64,000 nucleotides of DNA from Prosthecobacter vanneervenii (GTDB taxonomy: Bacteria > Verrucomicrobiota > Verrucomicrobiia > Verrucomicrobiales > Verrucomicrobiaceae): assembly GCF_014203095.1 (NCBI RefSeq), contig NZ_JACHIG010000012.1, positions 1 to 64,000 of the forward strand, given 5' to 3'. The notes beneath the pieces are model-generated. The model was given only the letters and a program-made list of their open reading frames with translations. It searched no databases and was not told the DNA's origin. Positions 51,735 to 60,454 of the stretch are shown here, piece by piece (position 1 is the first letter of the stretch; each line of letters opens with the position of its first letter). A program made the position numbers and the translations under genes.

Positions 51735-53414
51735 ATGGTCCAACGCCGCTCCACAATCCTCTTCATCATCCTGGTGGTACTGCCACTGGCGCTGCTGGCG
51801 TGGCTGGGCACCTACCTCATCCGGGATGCTGAAAAGCGCACGGATGCCTCCATGCAAGCCATTCTGGCCGAGCGACTTAGCTCAGCAGACAAGCACCTTC
51901 TGCACGACATGCGGCAGCTGACAGACCGGCTGGATGAGTGGGGAGCGCAGAGCACCGGCACTGCAACCCTGATGTCCAAGCGGCTGGCCGAGCACCCCTG
52001 GATGGCGCAGACGTGGTCGGTCCCGGCTTCTGGGACAAAAGATGCGATCGAGTCATTTGCTGGAAAAGCCGGCTACGAGCCAGGCTCCATTTTCCGCCCT
52101 GAGGAACGGGTGCGGGCCATCCAGGATTCGACCCAAAACCCCGACAGCATGCCGCAGCTCATAGCAGTGCTGGAGGGTGGCGGGCCGCCCTTTCAGCGGG
52201 CGTATGCTCCTGAGCAGCTCTCCAGCAAGCGCAAGCGCTACTCTGAGTGGATGACGTACATCAAAATGCACGGCTACCATATTGATGACCGGCCACAGCC
52301 TTCTGAGGCGCCGATGAGCTGGAGCGGCTGGCATGTGGGAGACTGTGTCTTTATGTACTGGCACCGCTTTGCAGACGGGAGCCTGAGCTGTGCGCTGGTC
52401 AATCCGCAGATGCTCATGAATGCCCTGTTTCAGCGTCTGCCTCAGCCAGGGCTGGCGATCCCTCCAGGCAGGATGATGCTGACCACGGTGAAGGGCATAC
52501 CCCTGCATGAATGGGGCAAAAGACTGGCCGGCTCCGAGGGCCCGCCTGCGGCGCACCGTGCCTGCTCTGAGCCGCTATCCCAGTGGGAGATGTCTTACAC
52601 ACCGGCGAATGAGGAGTTTCCAAAACCCTACCTCTTTCCCATCCTGCTCGGGGTCAGCTCAGGCATTGTGCTCGTGTTTGTGGTGGGGTGGCTGTATTTC
52701 CACGAAAGCGCACGCGAAATCCGTGTGGCGCAGCAGCGCGTGACTTTCGTGAACCAGATCTCGCATGAACTGAAGACGCCGCTGACGAACATCCGCCTCT
52801 ACGCCGAGATGGCTGCGCACCGCGCGGAGTCGCAGGGAGACAGCATCGCGAAGCGCCAGCTGGGTGTGGTGGAGGCGGAGACATCGCGCCTGGACCGCCT
52901 GATCCAGAACGTGCTGAACTACGCCCGCCAGCAGCGCGACAAGCTGACGATCCAGCCCAAACAGGTGGCGCTGGATGAGAACGTCTCGCGTATTGTGGAA
53001 TTCTGGAAGCCGCTGCTGGAGAACAAGGGCTTTGAAATCGTCACATGCCTGAACGGGCCCGGAGCGATCATGGCCGATCCGGATGCCATCGAGCAGGTCC
53101 TCGGCAATCTGATCTCAAACGTGGAAAAATACGCCAACTCCGGGAAGTGGATCGCCATACGTACGGAGCATGACGAGCGGAATACGCGCGTGATTGTGGA
53201 AGACCACGGCCCGGGGATCCCGGCGGGCAAGCGGCGCTCGGTTTTTGAGCCCTTTGAGCGCCTGCGCTCGGACCTGGCCGAGGGGGTCAGCGGCACAGGC
53301 ATAGGATTGACCATCTCGCGCGAACTGGCACAATTGCACGGCGGCTCCCTCACCGTGTGCCCCAACTACCGCGAAGGCGCACGATTCATACTCACCCTAC
53401 CCAACAAGCCATGA
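51735..53414 (+). CDS. Sensor histidine kinase
   Basis: The 559-aa kinase has two membrane helices (about 8-28 and 298-320) around an external sensor region of about 270 residues. The HisKA box has H344 in QISHELKTPLTNIRL; the ATPase has an N-box (NLISNVEKYA), DHGPGIP and GTGIGLTISRELA. The stop overlaps the response-regulator start (ATGA), so the pair is co-translated. Signal unknown. Confidence 0.94.
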   Translation: MVQRRSTILFIILVVLPLALLAWLGTYLIRDAEKRTDASMQAILAERLSSADKHLLHDMRQLTDRLDEWGAQSTGTATLMSKRLAEHPWMAQTWSVPASGTKDAIESFAGKAGYEPGSIFRPEERVRAIQDSTQNPDSMPQLIAVLEGGGPPFQRAYAPEQLSSKRKRYSEWMTYIKMHGYHIDDRPQPSEAPMSWSGWHVGDCVFMYWHRFADGSLSCALVNPQMLMNALFQRLPQPGLAIPPGRMMLTTVKGIPLHEWGKRLAGSEGPPAAHRACSEPLSQWEMSYTPANEEFPKPYLFPILLGVSSGIVLVFVVGWLYFHESAREIRVAQQRVTFVNQISHELKTPLTNIRLYAEMAAHRAESQGDSIAKRQLGVVEAETSRLDRLIQNVLNYARQQRDKLTIQPKQVALDENVSRIVEFWKPLLENKGFEIVTCLNGPGAIMADPDAIEQVLGNLISNVEKYANSGKWIAIRTEHDERNTRVIVEDHGPGIPAGKRRSVFEPFERLRSDLAEGVSGTGIGLTISRELAQLHGGSLTVCPNYREGARFILTLPNKP

Positions 53415-54094
53415 CCAAGATACTCATCGCCGAAGATGACGACCATACGCGGGATGCCCTGCGCGAGGTGCTCACCATGGAGGGCTACGAAGTGATCCCC
53501 GCCAGCGACGGACTGCAGGCGGTGGATTTTTTCCGTGCTGAAAACCCCGATTTCGTCTGCCTGGATGTGATGATGCCCGGCCTGAATGGCTACGAGGTCT
53601 GCAAGCAGATCCGCCGCCAGGATGAGAAGGTGCCCATCCTCTTTCTGACGGCGAAGGCGGAGGAGATCGACACGGTACTGGGACTGGAACTGGGTGCAGA
53701 CGACTACATGACCAAGCCCTTTGGGGTGAAGGAGATCATCGCGCGCATCCGTGCCATCCTACGGCGCACCGCCTCCCGTGGCGGCGGCAGGGGCGATGAT
53801 GATTTCATGATGGATGACCTGCGCGTGGTGCCGACAGAGCTGCGTGCCTACCGAGACAAGGTGGAGATAGCCCTGAGCCCGCGCGATGTGAAGGTGCTGC
53901 GTCTGCTCTACGAGCGCCGTGGCAAGGTGATCGACCGCAACACCCTGGCCGACGAGGTCTGGGGCGTGGATTATTTTCCAGAAAGCCGCGCGCTGGACCA
54001 GCACATCTCGCAGCTGCGCAAGCGCATCGAAAAAGACCCGGCACAGCCGCGCATCATCCGCACGGTGCACGGAGCAGGATATCGGTTTGAATGA
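53411..54094 (+). CDS. OmpR-family response regulator
   Basis: The 227-aa protein has a receiver domain with D9/D10, D52 (CLDVMMPG) and K102 (MTKPFG), then an OmpR winged helix (about 130-227; RDVKVLRLLYERRGKVIDRNTL and RALDQHISQLRKRI). It is the partner of the kinase whose stop codon it overlaps. The longer frame from 53357 lies inside the kinase gene and is not used. Confidence 0.95.
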   Translation: MTKILIAEDDDHTRDALREVLTMEGYEVIPASDGLQAVDFFRAENPDFVCLDVMMPGLNGYEVCKQIRRQDEKVPILFLTAKAEEIDTVLGLELGADDYMTKPFGVKEIIARIRAILRRTASRGGGRGDDDFMMDDLRVVPTELRAYRDKVEIALSPRDVKVLRLLYERRGKVIDRNTLADEVWGVDYFPESRALDQHISQLRKRIEKDPAQPRIIRTVHGAGYRFE

Positions 54095-54165
54095 GGAGGG
54101 ACGCATTGTGCGTAGAATGACGCTCGCCTCTGTCATTCTGCCGCCCATAATCGTCCTTTATCCTC

Positions 54166-55242
54166 ATGCTCACTTTCGACGCCCACCTCGACCTCAGCCT
54201 CAATGCCCTAGGCGGATTCAATCGCGACCTGCGCCTGCCGGTGCATGAGATTCGTCGGCGTGAGGCTGGCATGACGGGGAAAGGGCGTGCCGGTGGCACC
54301 ACAGCGTTTCCCGACATGCGGCGTGGCAAGGTGGGGCTCTGCGTGGCCACGCAACTGGCAGGGTGCATGCCGGGCCCCTCCCCCATCGCGGGATGGATGT
54401 CTCCGGAGCAAGCCTGGGCGGAGACGCAGGGCCAGCTCTCCTGGTACCGCGCCATGGAGGAGGCGGGGGAGATGAGGCAGATCACCACGGTGCGACAGCT
54501 GGATGAAATGGTGGCGCTGTGGAATGACAGCTCCATCCCCGATGACAAGAAGGCCATTGGCTACATCCTCAGCCTGGAAGGTGCTGACTCGATCCGAACG
54601 GTAGGCCATCTGGAAAAAGCGTGGGAGCAAGGCCTGCGTGCGATGGGGCCTGCGCATTATGGTGTGTGCCGTTATGCCCTGGGGCATGATCAGGTGGGCC
54701 CCCTGCCCGCTGGTGGCAAGGAGCTGATCCAGGAAATGGACCGCCTGGGCATGATCCTGGATGTGACACACCTGAGCGATGACTGCTTTTGGCAGGCGCT
54801 GGAGATCCACCAAGGCACCGTGTGGGCCAGCCATAGCAACTGCCGTGCGCTGGTGCCTGATCCACGCCAGTTTTCTGATGAGCAGCTCAAGGCACTGATC
54901 GAGCGCGGCGGGGTGGTGGGCGCGGCGCTGGATGCGTGGATGATGGTTCCTGGATGGATCCGCGGCAAGACCACTCCGAAGGAGATGGGTCTGAAGCTGG
55001 AAGTGATCTGCGACCACATCGACCATGTGTGCCAGCTGGCGGGCAATGCTTTGCACAGCGGCATCGGCACGGATCTGGACGGAGGCTACGGCATCGAGCA
55101 AACGCCAGAAGATCTGGACACCATTGCTGATCTGGCGCGCATCCCGGACATGCTGAGGAAGCGTGGGTACAAGGAGGAAGACATCGCCAACATCATGCAC
55201 GGCAACTACCTGCGGCTGCTGCGTGGAGCCCTGGCGGAGTGA
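54166..55242 (+). CDS. M19 (membrane dipeptidase-like) peptidase
   Basis: The 358-aa protein has the peptidase M19 layout: metal motif DAHLDLS at the start (the family usually has DGHNDL), LSLEGAD with the bridging Glu, LDVTHLSDDCFW and SHSNCRAL with metal His residues, and IGTDLDGGYG with the catalytic Asp. Family enzymes hydrolyse dipeptides, including those with a D-residue. No signal peptide is evident, so it is probably cytoplasmic. It is convergent with rtcA. Confidence 0.9.
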   Translation: MLTFDAHLDLSLNALGGFNRDLRLPVHEIRRREAGMTGKGRAGGTTAFPDMRRGKVGLCVATQLAGCMPGPSPIAGWMSPEQAWAETQGQLSWYRAMEEAGEMRQITTVRQLDEMVALWNDSSIPDDKKAIGYILSLEGADSIRTVGHLEKAWEQGLRAMGPAHYGVCRYALGHDQVGPLPAGGKELIQEMDRLGMILDVTHLSDDCFWQALEIHQGTVWASHSNCRALVPDPRQFSDEQLKALIERGGVVGAALDAWMMVPGWIRGKTTPKEMGLKLEVICDHIDHVCQLAGNALHSGIGTDLDGGYGIEQTPEDLDTIADLARIPDMLRKRGYKEEDIANIMHGNYLRLLRGALAE

Positions 55243-55257
55243 TGCCACGAGTCAGAC

Positions 55258-56283
55258 TCAATCGCAGCGGATTTTCTTCACACCGGCCTTAAGCTCTTCG
55301 ACCGTGAACTTCACGGGCAGGAACTGCTCGATCAGCGCCATGTTCGTCCGCGTGTGGTCAGTAATCGACAGCGTGTGAAACACGCCGCCGCCAGCCAGCG
55401 CCATGGGCAGCAGCAGCTGATCCGCCAGATGTACGCCCACAGGTGCGGGTGAAGCCAGGTAAGAACGCAGGCCCTTCGCTGCTCCTGTGGCGACAGCTTC
55501 TGCCGACCGGCCCTGCTGGGCGATGCCTGTGCTGATCTCGCAAACGTTTTCAAAGCGTGCGCCAAGCAGGATGGCATTGCCAGGGCCGGTGCTGTCATTG
55601 GCATAGCGCAGATCGATCTGCCCCACCGGCCACTCCAGCAGTTGGGTGGCGGTGGCGATTTCGCGCTCAGCGATGTCCCGATGCAGGTGGGCATGCAGCA
55701 CGCGGCCAAATGATTCATGCAGCGCACCGCGTTCGGTGAGCTTGAGCTTCTTCCATTTTTTGATGGGATGGATTTCTGCGGTGAGCACGCCGCCGCCTGC
55801 CTGCATGAAGCCATTGCGCTCCAGCGTGGCGGAGGCCTTCACACCCATGCTCTGGATCACCGGCAGGTAGCAGTGCTCGATGAAGTCAAAGGGCGGAGCC
55901 ATGGGATTGTGCGTACCGCCTTCGATGCGAAGCGTGCTGGCCTTTTCCGCATGCAGCAGTGCTGGAAGCAGGGTCTGCAAAACTAGCGTGGTGCTGCCGC
56001 CGGAGCCGATGGCAAAGGAGTAATACCCACCCGAGACTTTGCCGGGGCGGAACACAAGCTCCACCGAGCCGAGCTCTGCGCCATCGACGCAAGCATCACA
56101 GACTTCTGCGGCGGCCTTAACGCAGGTGAGGTGCTGGCGCATGAGGCCCGGCTTGGGCCGCTTGCCACGAATGTTGGTCATCCGAAACGGAAGGCCGGTG
56201 ATCATCGCCAGAGAGAGTGCCGAGCGCAGGAGTTGTCCTCCGCCGGAGTCGCCGGAGATTTGGAGGATGGGGGTGGATTTCAC
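55258..56283 (-). CDS. rtcA: RNA 3'-terminal phosphate cyclase
   Basis: The 341-aa enzyme turns a 3'-phosphate RNA end into a 2',3'-cyclic phosphate using ATP. Seen are SGDSGGGQLLRSALSLA at the start, EGGTHNPMAPPFDFIE, HLADQLLLPMALAGGG and the catalytic H310 in TDHTRTN. GTG 56283 gives the normal family length; the open frame to 56373 would add 30 residues that do not fit. It is the third gene of the rtc operon, 86 bp after rtcB. Confidence 0.93.
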   Translation of the reverse strand: MKSTPILQISGDSGGGQLLRSALSLAMITGLPFRMTNIRGKRPKPGLMRQHLTCVKAAAEVCDACVDGAELGSVELVFRPGKVSGGYYSFAIGSGGSTTLVLQTLLPALLHAEKASTLRIEGGTHNPMAPPFDFIEHCYLPVIQSMGVKASATLERNGFMQAGGGVLTAEIHPIKKWKKLKLTERGALHESFGRVLHAHLHRDIAEREIATATQLLEWPVGQIDLRYANDSTGPGNAILLGARFENVCEISTGIAQQGRSAEAVATGAAKGLRSYLASPAPVGVHLADQLLLPMALAGGGVFHTLSITDHTRTNMALIEQFLPVKFTVEELKAGVKKIRCD

Positions 56284-56328
56284 GAATAGAAATAAAATGT
56301 CATGTTTCTGACCTCGTGGGTCATTATG

Positions 56329-56362
56329 AAAAAGATGGTGCGCCTGCTGCATGTAGCAGGCG
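56329..56362 (-). terminator. Hairpin between rtcB and rtcA
   Basis: CGCCTGCT (56341-56348) pairs with AGCAGGCG (56355-56362). On the minus strand a CTTTTTC run follows about 7 nt later. It could end part of the transcripts after rtcB and lower rtcA output, or stabilise the rtcB message end. Confidence 0.5.
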
Positions 56363-56369
56363 ACAGTGA

Positions 56370-57860
56370 TCAATCATCCGCCTCCGCCGCGTCCTTGATG
56401 ACGAAGCGGGCCTTCAGTTTGCACACCTGCTGGGCCAGACCGGCTGCCTCCACGCTGCGGAGGACTTCTTTGAAATCCTTGTAGGCGTTGGGGGCTTCGT
56501 CGATCGGGTATTGGCGGGAGTTGAAGAGGATGTCGTGGGTGTCGAAGTCGGCGTCCACGGCCTTCTGGTCGAGGGTGCGTGCAGCGGCCTTGCGGCCCAT
56601 GCAGCGACCGGCGCCGTGGTTAACGCTGTAGCAGCTTTTCACGGCATCGGGCTTCGCCACCATCACCACGGAGCCATCTCGGGGATTTCCCGGCAGCAGG
56701 ATCGGGTGGCCGGTCTCGGCAAATGGCGTGTCTTTGAGAGCGCGGTGGCCGCCGGGGAAGGCTCGGGTGGCCCCCTTGCGGTGCACCCAGGAGAGCTGGT
56801 TGTCCACGACCTCCTGACGTGCGATGTTGTGGCTGATGAAGTACACAAGCTGGCCTTTCGTCCCTGGCAGCACTTCCTGGAAGGCTTCAAGAACGAGCGC
56901 ATTGATGAGCATGTGGTTCACGGTGGCGAAGTTGGCCCCGAGCGCCATGTCATCGAGATAGGCGTCCGCCTCAGGCGTACCGAGCGGCGCATAAACGAGC
57001 TGCTTGTCATCGGCCGGGAACGACATTCCCCAGGTGCGGAAGAAGCCTTCCAGCGCCTTGAACTGACGCTGTGCCAAGATGTTGCCGAAACCACGGGAAC
57101 CGCAGTGGCTGAGGAAGGCGACACGATTGTCCTGCAGGCCGAAGACCTCGGCGGTACGGCGCATCACAGGATCATCGGCAAGGTGCACGATCTCGCACTC
57201 ACCAAAGTGGTTTCCACCTCCGTAGGAGCCGAGCTGAGTCATCTTGTTCTCAAAGCCAGGGAAGCCGTTGAAGGCACGCATTTTGTGCAGCCGATCGTGC
57301 AGGGTGGAGATATTTCCATCGTGGCCGACGTGCGCGCTGTCCTCGCAGCGCAGCGCCCACTCCGGCGGGATGCCGAGTGCTTCGCATACGCTTTTGCTCG
57401 CACCTTCGGTGCACACCTGTACACCGAGGTCCGCAGAGACGCGGCGCGATTTCTTAGCCTCGCGCTGACCACGGCCCGCGCCCGTGGGTGTGCGGGCCAC
57501 GATAGCCTCGATGAGTCGGCGGCGGATCGTTTTATCCACGATCTCCTCGGCAGGAATGTCCATCTGCAGCAGGGACATGGAGCACTTGATATCCACGCCC
57601 ACCGGGCCTGGATAGATATGCGTTGGCGAAACCATCACGCAACCCACCGGGGCACCGTAGCCGGCATGTGCGTCAGGATTGAGGACGAGATCGGTCACTC
57701 CTGGAGCGGAGCGCGAGTTGAGAGCCTGATCGATGCAGGTCTGGTCGAAACCGGAACGAATAGCATCGGTACCGATCACGGTGATCGGCTTGCCAGCGTT
57801 GTTGCGCGCAGGCAGAAAGGCTTCGGCTTCGTTGGTGATGTGGAATGGGGAGTCTGGCAT
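56370..57860 (-). CDS. rtcB: RtcB RNA ligase
   Basis: The 496-aa GTP-dependent ligase joins 2',3'-cyclic phosphate or 3'-phosphate RNA ends to 5'-OH ends. Visible are NPDAHAGYGAPVGCVM (Mn ligands), GVDIKCSM, YGGGNHFGECE, SHCGSRGFG and the guanylylated H415 in SVNHGAGRCMGR. Length is a little above typical. It lies between an unknown gene (41 bp upstream) and rtcA and is divergent from rtcR. Confidence 0.97.
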   Translation of the reverse strand: MPDSPFHITNEAEAFLPARNNAGKPITVIGTDAIRSGFDQTCIDQALNSRSAPGVTDLVLNPDAHAGYGAPVGCVMVSPTHIYPGPVGVDIKCSMSLLQMDIPAEEIVDKTIRRRLIEAIVARTPTGAGRGQREAKKSRRVSADLGVQVCTEGASKSVCEALGIPPEWALRCEDSAHVGHDGNISTLHDRLHKMRAFNGFPGFENKMTQLGSYGGGNHFGECEIVHLADDPVMRRTAEVFGLQDNRVAFLSHCGSRGFGNILAQRQFKALEGFFRTWGMSFPADDKQLVYAPLGTPEADAYLDDMALGANFATVNHMLINALVLEAFQEVLPGTKGQLVYFISHNIARQEVVDNQLSWVHRKGATRAFPGGHRALKDTPFAETGHPILLPGNPRDGSVVMVAKPDAVKSCYSVNHGAGRCMGRKAAARTLDQKAVDADFDTHDILFNSRQYPIDEAPNAYKDFKEVLRSVEAAGLAQQVCKLKARFVIKDAAEADD

Positions 57861-57901
57861 AATGGTGTTTTGAAAAAGAAAGAGGTGATGAATAAGTTGG
57901 A

Positions 57902-58594
57902 TTATAAACTGATGTGACTTTGAATGACTCCGAGCAGCTTCTGCTCGGCTTCTAAAATGTGACGTGACTGAAGTTTGAACCGGCGAATGGGAGAACCGGA
58001 ACGAGTCCAGGCAAAATCACGCCATAGTGCAAGAACGGCAGGGCCGTCTGAAATACCCTGTAGGCGATTCAACAATGCCGCGCCGTACGCCGAGAGGGAG
58101 GCTTGAACCCGCAAAGCCTCATCGCAGAGGCTCTTCCTGATTTGCAGTTCGAAGGATGGGAGACCTTCCTCGCGTGCGAGCATCTCCATTCGGCGCACCC
58201 TCAGCCTGCCAGCACGCTCCTTGTCTGCACGAGTGAGAGATTTAGGCTTCAAATGTTGTGCACGAACCAGACGCACGCAATAGGAGCAAAAGCAGTCGCC
58301 ATCGCTGACATAACGGTCTTTGGGGCGGGCTTCGATGTCAAAAGAGGTCTCCAAGTAAGTTCCGAAAAAGTTCGCAAATGGCGTCATCTCATCTGGCAGT
58401 GGACGGCATTCATCCGGGAGATTGTAGAAATGTGCTTCCACCCAAATTCTGGCAGCATGGCCTGCGTCCGTCACATCATGAGCCTTCATGACGGGAACAA
58501 CCCCCTCACGAATGGCATTGCCGAGCCACTGCAAAAGCTTGAAGCAGCGGTTTTGGATGGAGAGCGCGAATTCAATGTCCGTTTTGGAAAGCAT
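57902..58594 (-). CDS. Unknown protein, first gene of the rtc operon
   Basis: The 230-aa product matches no family I recognise. Its sequence is mostly helical and basic in the second half (SRADKERAGRLRVRRMEML-like region), with a possible metal pair in DGDCFCSYC and one WIxxHFYNLP-type stretch near residue 52. Start 58594 is preferred: the sigma-54 element at 58632-58647 predicts transcription from about 58620, leaving the alternative start 58624 outside the message. Its place ahead of rtcB suggests a role in RNA repair or in its substrate handling. Confidence 0.7.
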   Translation of the reverse strand: MLSKTDIEFALSIQNRCFKLLQWLGNAIREGVVPVMKAHDVTDAGHAARIWVEAHFYNLPDECRPLPDEMTPFANFFGTYLETSFDIEARPKDRYVSDGDCFCSYCVRLVRAQHLKPKSLTRADKERAGRLRVRRMEMLAREEGLPSFELQIRKSLCDEALRVQASLSAYGAALLNRLQGISDGPAVLALWRDFAWTRSGSPIRRFKLQSRHILEAEQKLLGVIQSHISL

Positions 58595-58631
58595 GGCTTG
58601 GCGTTGGTTGAGTGCGTATGCCAACCTCTAT

Positions 58632-58647
58632 TGCTAGCCACGTGCCA
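58632..58647 (-). promoter_or_regulatory. Sigma-54 promoter of the rtc operon
   Basis: The minus strand reads TGGCAC-GTGGC-TAGCA, which fits the -24/-12 consensus TGGCAC-N5-TTGCA with one mismatch and exact spacing. Transcription would begin around 58620, just before the first rtc gene. The divergent gene encodes the sigma-54 activator RtcR. Confidence 0.82.
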
Positions 58648-58789
58648 AGTGCCTGAGGCTGGGGGAGCGAGTGAGGCTGGAGGCCTTGAAAAACAAGGGA
58701 AAGAAAACTTTTCAGCCCTTTTTCAAGACCACTTCAGTCCTTGCGTCTTGTTACATTTTATTATCTTATTGGATACATTTTTATCTTTA

Positions 58790-60394
58790 ATGCCATCCTC
58801 CAGATCAACCATCGTCTTCGGATTCCTCGGTTCGAACCTGGACCGTGCCAATGGACCGGAAAGATGGTCAAAATGGCGGCCTACGGTGGCGATGTGTCAG
58901 CAGGAGGATTTGCTGATTTCACGGCTGGAACTGCTGGTGGAGCCGAAGTTTGTGGAACTGGCGCGGCAGGTGAAGGCGGACATCGAGAAGGTGTCGCCAG
59001 AGACAGAGGTGGTGATACATGAGTTTCCGTTGAAGGATCCTTGGGATTTTCAGGAAGTGTATGAGCGGCTCTATGACTTTGCGCGTGGCTTCAGCTTCGA
59101 CACGGACAAGGCGGACTATCTGATCCATCTCACGACGGGCACACACGTGGCGCAGATCTGCTGGTTTCTGCTGAACGAGGCGAACTTCATCCCCGCGCGA
59201 CTGCTGCAAACCTCACCCTCGCGTGAGGGCGGCCGCGATGCGAGCGCTGCAGGGCGGTATGAGATCATCGATCTCGATCTCTCGAAGTATGACCGGCTCT
59301 CCACGCGCTTTGCACAGGAGCAGGAGCGAACGCTGGACTTTCTGAAGAGCGGGATCGCCACGAAGAGCAAAAGCTTCAACAAGCTCATCGGGCAGATCGA
59401 GCTGGTGGCGGTGAACTCCAAAGCTCCCATTCTGATCATGGGGCCAACGGGCGCGGGCAAATCCATGCTGGCAGGCCGCATCTACGATCTGCGCCGCGAG
59501 CGCGCGGGATTGAGCGGCCGCTTTGTGGAGGTGAACTGCGCCACGCTGCGCGGAGACCAGGCGATGTCCGCATTGTTTGGCCACAGGCGCGGAGCCTTCA
59601 CCGGTGCCCAGTCGGACAGACCAGGGTTGCTCAAGGAGGCGGATAAGGGGCTGATCTTTCTGGATGAAATCGGCGAGCTGGGACTGGACGAGCAGGCGAT
59701 GCTGCTGCGTGCGCTCGAAGACAAAACCTTTCTCCCTCTGGGAAGCGACAAGGCGGTGCAGAGTGATTTCCAGCTCATCGCAGGCACGAACCGCGATCTG
59801 CGTGCGCAGGTGACCGCCGGCAAATTTCGTGATGATCTGCTGGCGCGCATCAATCTGTGGACCTTCACGCTGCCCAGCCTTGCAGAAAGGCGTGAGGACA
59901 TCGCAGCCAATCTCGACTTTGAGCTGGAGCGCTTTGCCAAAACGCATCGGCGTCAGGTGCGCATGAACAAAGAGGCTCGGGAGGCCTTCCTGAAATTTGC
60001 CCGCAGCCCGGAGGCGAAATGGAGCGCCAATTTCCGCGACCTGAATGCAGCAGTGACACGCATGGCCACGCTGGCACCCCGAGGCAGGATCACCGTGGAG
60101 TGTGTGGAGACAGAAATGGCACGCCTGCGTGAAGGCTGGCGGGAAGTGAACGCGGACATGCCGCGGAAAGAAAATCCTGTGCTGACTGAGGAGCAGAGAG
60201 CGGCGATTGATCCTTTTGACCTGGCGCAACTCGACTACGTGCTGCAGGTCTGCCGAGAGAGCAAAACGCTCTCGGATGCGGGACGAAAGCTCTTCGCCGT
60301 CTCGCGCACCAAGCGGGCGAAGATGAATGATGCCGACAGGCTCAAGAAGTATCTGGCCCGCTTTAAACTGCGCTGGGATGACCTGGCAGAGTGA
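58790..60394 (+). CDS. rtcR: RtcR, sigma-54-dependent activator of the rtc operon
   Basis: The 534-aa protein, close to the E. coli length, has an N-terminal RtcR-type CARF-like regulatory domain (about 1-180; STIVFGFLGSNLD and IHLTTGTHVAQICWFLL). A AAA+ domain follows with GPTGAGKS (Walker A), RRGAFTGA (sigma-54 contact), IFLDEIGEL (Walker B), and a C-terminal helical DNA-binding segment. RtcR is known to respond to RNA damage ends and switch on rtcBA. ATG 58790 follows an AT-rich leader; the frame is open much further upstream antisense to the first rtc gene. Confidence 0.95.
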   Translation: MPSSRSTIVFGFLGSNLDRANGPERWSKWRPTVAMCQQEDLLISRLELLVEPKFVELARQVKADIEKVSPETEVVIHEFPLKDPWDFQEVYERLYDFARGFSFDTDKADYLIHLTTGTHVAQICWFLLNEANFIPARLLQTSPSREGGRDASAAGRYEIIDLDLSKYDRLSTRFAQEQERTLDFLKSGIATKSKSFNKLIGQIELVAVNSKAPILIMGPTGAGKSMLAGRIYDLRRERAGLSGRFVEVNCATLRGDQAMSALFGHRRGAFTGAQSDRPGLLKEADKGLIFLDEIGELGLDEQAMLLRALEDKTFLPLGSDKAVQSDFQLIAGTNRDLRAQVTAGKFRDDLLARINLWTFTLPSLAERREDIAANLDFELERFAKTHRRQVRMNKEAREAFLKFARSPEAKWSANFRDLNAAVTRMATLAPRGRITVECVETEMARLREGWREVNADMPRKENPVLTEEQRAAIDPFDLAQLDYVLQVCRESKTLSDAGRKLFAVSRTKRAKMNDADRLKKYLARFKLRWDDLAE

Positions 60395-60454
60395 TTGGGT
60401 TAAGCAGGCAGAGAGCACCGACTCATAAGAAGAGAACAAACTTGGAAGTTCGCC

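Noticed and set aside
54208..55248. 346-aa frame antisense to the M19 peptidase
   Set aside because: Shadow frame; the plus strand has clear metal motifs.
56511..57917. 468-aa plus-strand frame opposite rtcB
   Set aside because: Shadow of a confident rtcB with all catalytic motifs on the minus strand.
59213..60439. 408-aa frame antisense to rtcR
   Set aside because: RtcR has Walker A, GAFTGA and Walker B on the plus strand; the antisense frame has none.
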